A DNA stretch of 10,882 bases, taken from Pseudovibrio sp. JCM 19062 (GTDB lineage: Bacteria; Pseudomonadota; Alphaproteobacteria; Rhizobiales; Stappiaceae). The stretch lies in assembly GCA_001310715.1 (NCBI GenBank), contig BAXV01000098.1:1-10882 (forward strand), read 5' to 3'. The notes below the pieces were generated by a model that was not told the origin of the DNA, ran no database searches, and saw only the letters and a list, made by a program, of their open reading frames with translations. Below, one piece after another: positions 6,194-10,882 of the stretch. The position numbers were made by a program, and so were the translations under genes. The stretch's first letter is position 1; every line of letters starts with the position of its first letter.

Positions 6194-6211
6194 GTTACAC
6201 ACCGTGTGAAC
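6194..6211. promoter_or_regulatory. Operator-like palindrome upstream of the protease
   Basis: CACAC (6198-6202) and GTGTG (6204-6208) flank one base. The symmetry continues outward as GTT(A) and GAAC with a single extra A. It lies about 135 bases before the protease ATG in otherwise AT-rich DNA, a plausible regulator site. I cannot assign it to a regulator family. Confidence 0.35.
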
Positions 6212-6276
6212 GTCAATGCCTGCCCAAGTATAAATATTAGCATTACTTTCTTCTGTGAATCTACGTCGTACATATA

Positions 6277-6304
6277 TTGCTTTTTAGTGCACTGCTCATA
6301 CGAT
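6277..6304 (+). promoter_or_regulatory. Candidate protease promoter
   Basis: TTGCTT (6277-6282) and TACGAT (6299-6304) are spaced by 16 bases. They match four of six positions of each consensus box. This would start transcription near 6311, about 35 bases before the ATG. AT-rich surroundings offer other candidates, so confidence is low. Confidence 0.3.
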
Positions 6305-6345
6305 TATTCTGTTAACTACCACTATTACTATAAGGGATATAAAAA

Positions 6346-8019
6346 ATGACTAATCCTTATCCAGGAGAACGAGCGCAAATTACTGAAGTCGGCGATGCGC
6401 CATACAGCACATCGACGCCCTATACTATTTCAGCGGGCGATACATTTGAGGGAACTCTAAGCTTTGCAGGCGATCAGGACGCAATTAAGCTTCAGGTTGA
6501 AGCTGGCGTAACCTACACGATCTCAATGGACGGCATCGGCAATGGGGGAGTTGCCGACACATTCCTTTACCTTTTCGATTCCAACACCAATGAAATTGCA
6601 CGGGACGATGACGGCGGCGGGAACTACAACTCCGAAATCACCTTCACCGCCACATCCTCCGGCACCTACTACATCGGCGCGTCGTCCTACGATAATAGCT
6701 ACAGCGGCGACTACAGGCTCACCGTAACCGCGGATGGCGACGGACCAGTCGATTCAGACGCGTTCACCAATGACCAGATCGCACTTCAGCTGACTGATGG
6801 GTATTGGGACGGCACAGGTCGTGATCGCCGCGCGTTTGATGTGAGTCCGGGTGGTTCCATCAGCGTTGACATCACTGCGCTTAACGCAGCTGGTCAGGGC
6901 CTTGCAGTTGAAGCATTGAACGCGTGGACACAAGTCACCGGCATTAACTTCGAGTATGTAACCCGCTCCGCTCAGATCACGTTTGACGACAGCGAGTCCG
7001 GTGCCTATGCCAACTCCACCGTGCGCGGCAACGAAATCATTTCGTCGATCGTGAACGTCGGCACTGACTGGATTGCCCGTTACGGCACCAATCTGGACGG
7101 ATACTCCTTCCAGACCTACATCCACGAAGTCGGTCACGCACTTGGTCTGGGTCATGCTGGCAACTACAACGGTGCCGCAACCTATGGCATCGACAACCAC
7201 TACTCCAACGACTCGTGGCAGGGCACTGTCATGTCCTACTTCGATCAGGAGGAGAACACCAGCATCAACGCCGACCGTGCTTATGTGGTGACCCCGATGA
7301 CCGCAGACATCCTCGCCATGCAGGACCTGTACGGCACCGCAACGGACCTGCGCACCGGTTCCACGGTTTACGGCGAAAACTCCACTGCTGGCGGATACTA
7401 CGATGACATTGCGGACCTGAGTCCCGCGACCTTCACAATCATCGACAATGGCGGAAATGACAGCATCAACTTTAGCTCTGTCCGCGCCGATCAGAAAATT
7501 TCACTGGTCGCCGAAACCTATTCCGACGTTCAGGGCCTGACCGGCAACATGACCATCATGCGCGGTACCGTTATTGAGAATGCCTATTCCGGCTCCGGCA
7601 ATGACGTACTCATCGGCAATGATGCGGATAACGGTCTTTATGCCAACGGCGGGAATGACACTCTGGAAGGCGGACTGGGCAACGACACTCTCTCCGGCGG
7701 GTCAGGCAGTGATACATTCGTGTTTAACGTAAACTGCGGTGCAGACACGATTATTGACTTCTCCAATGGCCTTGATTTCATGATGTTTGAAAGCGGAGCA
7801 GACGCGTTTGCGGATCTTCTCATTGAAGACACCGGAGCAGATACTCTGATCAGCTATGACGGCGGCTCGATCACCCTGGCAGGGTCGATTCAACCCTCAT
7901 CAACGCGGATGACTTCGTCTTCGCGTAAGCCCCACGAAAGGTACATCCTGCCGCAATGGCAGGTTGTATCTTTATTTAATCAAATCAGAAGTTTATGGTC
8001 TTTGAATCAATTTGAATAG
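6346..8019 (+). CDS. Serralysin-like RTX zinc metalloprotease with N-terminal PPC domain, C-terminus frameshifted
   Basis: An M10B-type secreted protease, 557 residues as read. There is no Sec signal, as expected for type I export. Residues about 20-128 form a PPC-like beta domain (DTFEGTLSFAGDQDAIKLQV, GTYYIGASSYDNSYSGDYRL). Residues about 135-330 are the metzincin domain: zinc ligands His260, His264, His270 with catalytic Glu261 (HEVGHALGLGH), and Met-turn Met296-Ser-Tyr298. Residues about 416-460 carry calcium-binding RTX nonapeptides (GSGNDVLIG, GGNDTLEGG, GLGNDTLSG). After Gly513 (7882-7884) similarity stops. One added G there would restore VDSTLINADDFVFA and a stop at 7926-7928, giving about 527 residues and the usual acidic-plus-hydrophobic export tail. 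As read, 44 unrelated residues follow, through the terminator. AAGGG lies nine bases before the ATG. The neighbouring ABC exporter and adaptor are its likely secretion partners. Confidence 0.88.
   Translation: MTNPYPGERAQITEVGDAPYSTSTPYTISAGDTFEGTLSFAGDQDAIKLQVEAGVTYTISMDGIGNGGVADTFLYLFDSNTNEIARDDDGGGNYNSEITFTATSSGTYYIGASSYDNSYSGDYRLTVTADGDGPVDSDAFTNDQIALQLTDGYWDGTGRDRRAFDVSPGGSISVDITALNAAGQGLAVEALNAWTQVTGINFEYVTRSAQITFDDSESGAYANSTVRGNEIISSIVNVGTDWIARYGTNLDGYSFQTYIHEVGHALGLGHAGNYNGAATYGIDNHYSNDSWQGTVMSYFDQEENTSINADRAYVVTPMTADILAMQDLYGTATDLRTGSTVYGENSTAGGYYDDIADLSPATFTIIDNGGNDSINFSSVRADQKISLVAETYSDVQGLTGNMTIMRGTVIENAYSGSGNDVLIGNDADNGLYANGGNDTLEGGLGNDTLSGGSGSDTFVFNVNCGADTIIDFSNGLDFMMFESGADAFADLLIEDTGADTLISYDGGSITLAGSIQPSSTRMTSSSRKPHERYILPQWQVVSLFNQIRSLWSLNQFE
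7942..7977 (+). terminator. Protease terminator, inside the frameshifted frame
   Basis: CCTGCC (7947-7952) and GGCAGG (7958-7963) pair around GCAAT. The stem extends by TACA/TGTA across one T-T mismatch, and a T-rich TCTTTATTT follows. It begins 13 bases after the restored-frame stop at 7926-7928, which supports that stop as the ancestral gene end. Confidence 0.7.
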
Positions 8020-8194
8020 ATGAGCAGATTTAAGTGTCTTTACCCTTCCAAATTGAGTGCATTTTACATACTGTAGATCAACGACTTTTATTGGGGCAAA
8101 ACTACGGGTTTTTCGCGTTTCAGGTGTGCTGATCTCCTTTGGGAACGGTGTGCTGCTTACCTGAAAACGGGATCTGGTGGTTTCGGGAGTATCT
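8020..8194. other. Leader region of the type I secretion genes
   Basis: This region holds two direct copies of GGTGTGCTG (8123-8131 and 8147-8155), 24 bases apart. They are enclosed by CAGGT (8121-8125) and ACCTG (8159-8163) as an inverted pair. These could be regulator sites for the exporter operon. I could not fix a convincing -35/-10 pair. The terminator at 7942-7977 separates this operon from the protease, so a promoter is expected here. Confidence 0.35.
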
Positions 8195-9991
8195 ATGAGT
8201 ACATCGAAGAATGGGCCGTCTCAGCGCCCAAGGGTGGCCGAGGCGTTTGCGGCGTCGCGGTCCGGGTATGCAAGCGTTGGCGTTTTAAGTCTGGTCATCA
8301 ACCTTTTGATGCTGACTGGTCCCATGTTTATGCTGCAAATCTATGACCGGGTGCTGGCAAGCCATAGCATTCCCACACTGGTCATCATCGGCAGCTTTGC
8401 TGGTATCCTCTACCTGTTCTTTGCTCTGCTGGAAGGTATTCGTGCACGTGGTCTGTCGCGCATCTCACAGGAGATTGACGCCCGCCTCTCCCGCACCGCC
8501 TTTTTAGCCAACATGCGCGTGCCTCTGCGCATGGGCAACAGCGGCAAAAACGTTGACCCGCTGCGCGATCTGGAGACCATGCGCCAGTTCTGGGGTGGTC
8601 AGGGTCCCGCCGCACTCTTTGATATTCCATGGATGCCCGTCTATCTGGGACTGGTGTTTATCCTTCACTTCTGGCTCGGAATGCTGGCGCTGGCTGGTGC
8701 GGTCATCATCCTTTCGCTTGTGCTTGCCAACGAGTTCATGAGCCGTGGCCCTTCCAAGGAGCTGGCCGCACAAAACGCACAGCGCAGCAACACCCGCTCC
8801 GGTGCGCGGCGCAATGCAGAAGTGGTTCGCGCCCTTGGTATGAGCACCACGCTGACCAAGAAGTGGGATGAAACAAACTCCCAGTTTTATGATGCCCAGA
8901 CCAAAGCTGGCGACCGTGCCTCACTGTTCTCCACCGCCATCAAGGCCTTCCGTTTTCTGCTTGGCTCTGCTGTTCTGGCCGTGGGTGCATGGCTTGCTAT
9001 CCGTCAGGAAGTCTCTCCCGGTGTAATGATCGCAGCCTCCATCATCACCTCCCGCGCTCTGTCTCCAGTGGAGCAGGCCGTTGGTCAGTGGCGCATCTTC
9101 ATTGCCGCCCGCCAGTCCCGTGCCCGTCTGGAAAAGGCTCTGGAGGGTCTTGACGAGACCACACCGGAAACCGAACTGCCTCTGCCAGACAAGAACCTTG
9201 CCGTACAGCAAATCGCAACTGCTCCTCCGGGTGCGCGCGCTGTTACCCTGCAAGGCGTCAACTTTGCGCTCAAAGCTGGCGATGGCATGGGTATTATCGG
9301 CCCGTCCGGCTCCGGCAAAACCAGTCTGGTGCGTGCGCTTGTGGGCGTCTGGCCGGTGCTGCGCGGCTCCGTTCGTCTGGATGGCGCGGAGCTGAACCAG
9401 TGGTCCGAAGACCGCCTTGGCACCGCCATTGGCTATCTGCCTCAAGATGTGGAGCTGTTTGACGGCACCATTGCCGAAAACATCTCCCGCTTTGCGCCGG
9501 AACGTGACGACGCGAAAATCCTGCAAGCTGCCCAACTCGCCAATGTGCATGAGCTGGTGACCAGTCTTGCAGATGGCTACGACACACAGGTTGGCGAAGG
9601 CGGCACGCTGCTTTCTGCCGGTCAGCGCCAGCGCATTGGTCTGGCCCGTGCGCTGTATGACAGCCCGTTCCTCATCGTGCTGGATGAGCCGAACTCCAAT
9701 CTGGACTCGGAAGGGGAAGCCGCTCTGACCCGCGCCATCAAGTTGATGCGTGAGAACGGTAGCATTGTGATTGTGGTTGCCCACCGCCCAAGCGCTATCG
9801 CAGCTGTCGACATGCTGCTTGTCGTCAAGGATGGCCAGCAGGCCGCCTTTGGTCCAAAAGAAGAAGTCCTGCCTAAAATTGCGGGTGCTGCCGGTGGTGC
9901 CGGAGCCCCTGCGAAAGCTCCGGCTCAGGCCAAAAAACCAGCCGTCGGTAAATCAATAACAGGACCATTTAGCGTGGTGCCACATGCCTGA
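8195..9991 (+). CDS. prtD: Type I secretion ABC transporter, PrtD family
   Basis: A 598-residue inner-membrane exporter that couples ATP hydrolysis to one-step secretion of RTX proteins. I start at the ATG at 8195, because GGGAG lies five bases upstream; a GTG at 8177 would add six residues with a weaker site. There is no C39 peptidase-like domain at the N-terminus, as in PrtD rather than peptidase-bearing exporters. Membrane helices lie at about residues 27-48, 62-80, 147-163, 165-180 and two between 245 and 290. The ATPase domain has Walker A GPSGSGKT (369-376), signature LSAGQ (473-477), Walker B LIVLDE (493-498) and the H-loop His530, so it appears catalytically complete. The last 35 residues are Ala/Pro/Lys-rich, an ordinary family tail. 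It overlaps the next gene by eight bases (ATGCCTGA), so translation is probably coupled. The upstream RTX protease is the obvious substrate. Confidence 0.93.
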   Translation: MSTSKNGPSQRPRVAEAFAASRSGYASVGVLSLVINLLMLTGPMFMLQIYDRVLASHSIPTLVIIGSFAGILYLFFALLEGIRARGLSRISQEIDARLSRTAFLANMRVPLRMGNSGKNVDPLRDLETMRQFWGGQGPAALFDIPWMPVYLGLVFILHFWLGMLALAGAVIILSLVLANEFMSRGPSKELAAQNAQRSNTRSGARRNAEVVRALGMSTTLTKKWDETNSQFYDAQTKAGDRASLFSTAIKAFRFLLGSAVLAVGAWLAIRQEVSPGVMIAASIITSRALSPVEQAVGQWRIFIAARQSRARLEKALEGLDETTPETELPLPDKNLAVQQIATAPPGARAVTLQGVNFALKAGDGMGIIGPSGSGKTSLVRALVGVWPVLRGSVRLDGAELNQWSEDRLGTAIGYLPQDVELFDGTIAENISRFAPERDDAKILQAAQLANVHELVTSLADGYDTQVGEGGTLLSAGQRQRIGLARALYDSPFLIVLDEPNSNLDSEGEAALTRAIKLMRENGSIVIVVAHRPSAIAAVDMLLVVKDGQQAAFGPKEEVLPKIAGAAGGAGAPAKAPAQAKKPAVGKSITGPFSVVPHA

Positions 9992-10882
9992 GCAAACGTC
10001 CCTATCAAGCATTCAAAACTCCCGTCGTAAACACCTGCGCTGGGGCCTCGTCCTTGTGGGCGCTCTGGTGCTCGGCCTTGGAGGCTGGGCCTCCGTTGCC
10101 AAGATCAACAGCGCGGTGATCACCTCCGGTTCCATTGCCGTTGATGGGCAGGCAAAGAAAGTACAGCATCAGGAAGGTGGTATTGTCGGCGAAATCCTTG
10201 TCAAAGACGGCGACGAAGTTAAAGCCGGTGATGTCTTGTTCCGCCTTGACGAGACTGTGGTGAAAGCAAACCTTGCAATCACCCGCAAGCGCCTGCACCA
10301 GATGACCGCTCAGGAAGCCCGCCTTTCTGCTGAATGGCGCGGCGAAGACAAAATCACCTTCCCCGCTGAACTGGTGGAGCTGGCCAAAACCGACGAGATC
10401 GCCGCCACAGCGCTCGAAGGCGAGCAGGCTCTGTTTGAGGCGCGCAAGCAAGGCATCAAGGGCCGTAAAAAGCAGCTTGGCGAACAAATCGCTCAGCTGG
10501 AACAGCAAATTGAAGGCTTGCAGGTTCAGCGCGATGCCAAGGCCGAAAGCATCGATCTGGTCACCGTGCAGCTTAACGACTTCTCCTCTCTGCTGGAAAA
10601 GCGCCTGATCAACGCCTCTCAGTCACCGCCATCAAACGGGACCGTGCCGAGTTGGTCGGCGAGCGCGGCGGGCTGATTTCCGAGATCGCCCAGTCGAAAC
10701 AAGCCATCAGCGAAAAGCGCGTGCAGATCCTTCAGCTGGACGAGCAGTTTCTGGAAAAGGTGCTGTCTGACCTTCAGACCCTCCGCTCCGAGATTGCCGA
10801 GCTGGAAGAACAGGAAGTGGCCGCACAGGATCGCCTGAGGCGCATCGACATCCGCGCGCCACAGTCCGGGTACGTGCACCAG
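9984..10882 (+). pseudogene. HlyD-family type I secretion adaptor, frameshifted and cut by the window edge
   Basis: The periplasmic adaptor (membrane fusion protein) that links the ABC exporter to the outer-membrane channel. A membrane anchor lies at residues 20-38, a lipoyl-like half-motif at about 53-90 (QHQEGGIVGEILVKDGDEVK, GDVLFRLD), and coiled coil from about 93. The reading frame ends at TGA 10674-10676 after 230 residues, against more than 400 for the family. After LLEKRLINASQ (to residue 213) the frame turns into SPPSNGTVPS. The other frame, from 10622 to the window end, reads VTAIKRDRAELVGERGG, continues as coiled coil and reaches IRAPQSGYVHQ, the family's second lipoyl half. Adding one G near 10619-10622 joins both parts. 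It could be a real mutation or a sequencing error. The 3' end lies beyond the window. The start overlaps the ABC gene by eight bases. Confidence 0.87.

Larger units (their letters stand above)
5618..6345. other. Long intergenic region: inverted repeats, then AT-rich leader
   Basis: No supported gene lies in these 728 bases. The first part (to about 5990) is GC-balanced and holds several inverted repeats: GCCGG/CCGGC near 5773-5793, CTCAAC/GTTGAG (5816-5841), TTGCCGGA/TCCGGCAA (5872-5892), TAGGT/ACCTA (5898-5909) and GCAATA/TATTGC (5949-5961). The second part (about 5990-6345) is strikingly AT-rich and should hold the protease promoter. Composition changes sharply on entering the protease gene. 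Confidence 0.45.

Noticed and set aside
7882..7884. Programmed ribosomal frameshifting in the protease gene
   Set aside because: The site is a plain GGG without a slippery heptamer, and the terminator after the restored stop makes a simple one-base loss the better explanation.
8921..9784. A 287-codon minus-strand open frame
   Set aside because: It is fully antisense to the conserved PrtD coding region, including its Walker and signature motifs, and is explained by the codon use of that gene.

Overview
The window looks like an accessory stretch of a marine alphaproteobacterial chromosome. Pseudovibrio or a relative is my guess, inferred from moderate GC in the genes, very AT-rich gaps and this mix of genes. 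No rRNA, intact tRNA or CRISPR array is visible.

Layout from left to right. (1) Positions 1-264 hold the first 88 codons of an unrecognised minus-strand gene, with a good sigma70-type promoter. (2) A gap of about 840 bases carries a minus-strand terminator hairpin, the C-terminal tail of a dead IS3-type transposase, and a CRP-like palindrome. (3) A large plus-strand autotransporter (1106-3754) has a signal peptide, a long Asp/Asn/Gly-rich beta-helical passenger made of 22-23 and 46-47 residue repeats, and a C-terminal beta-barrel. It ends at a strong, probably bidirectional terminator. (4) A minus-strand fucU (L-fucose mutarotase) stands without other fucose genes. (5) A compact mercury locus follows: minus-strand merR diverges from a two-gene plus-strand unit, a MerT-like membrane protein and a GDCCVxC cysteine-rich protein, across a textbook 19-bp-spacer mer promoter with a perfect dyad. 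No merA or merP is present. (6) A gap of 780 bases holds inverted repeats and an AT-rich tract. (7) A type I secretion island closes the window: a serralysin-like RTX zinc metalloprotease with an N-terminal PPC domain, a PrtD-type ABC exporter, and an overlapping HlyD-family adaptor that runs off the right edge.

The ABC exporter and the adaptor should move the protease from cytoplasm to medium together with an outer-membrane TolC protein that is not in the window. The most notable observation is that two of these three genes carry an apparent one-base (G) loss. In the protease it replaces the C-terminal export signal and makes the frame run through its own terminator. In the adaptor it truncates the coiled coil. 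Either the cassette is decaying or the assembly has two indel errors; the sequence alone cannot settle this, but raw reads could.

I see no wholly new system. The best leads are the double frameshift, the reductase-less mercury operon with its variant sensor, transporter and cysteine-rich protein, and the tandemly duplicated autotransporter passenger.
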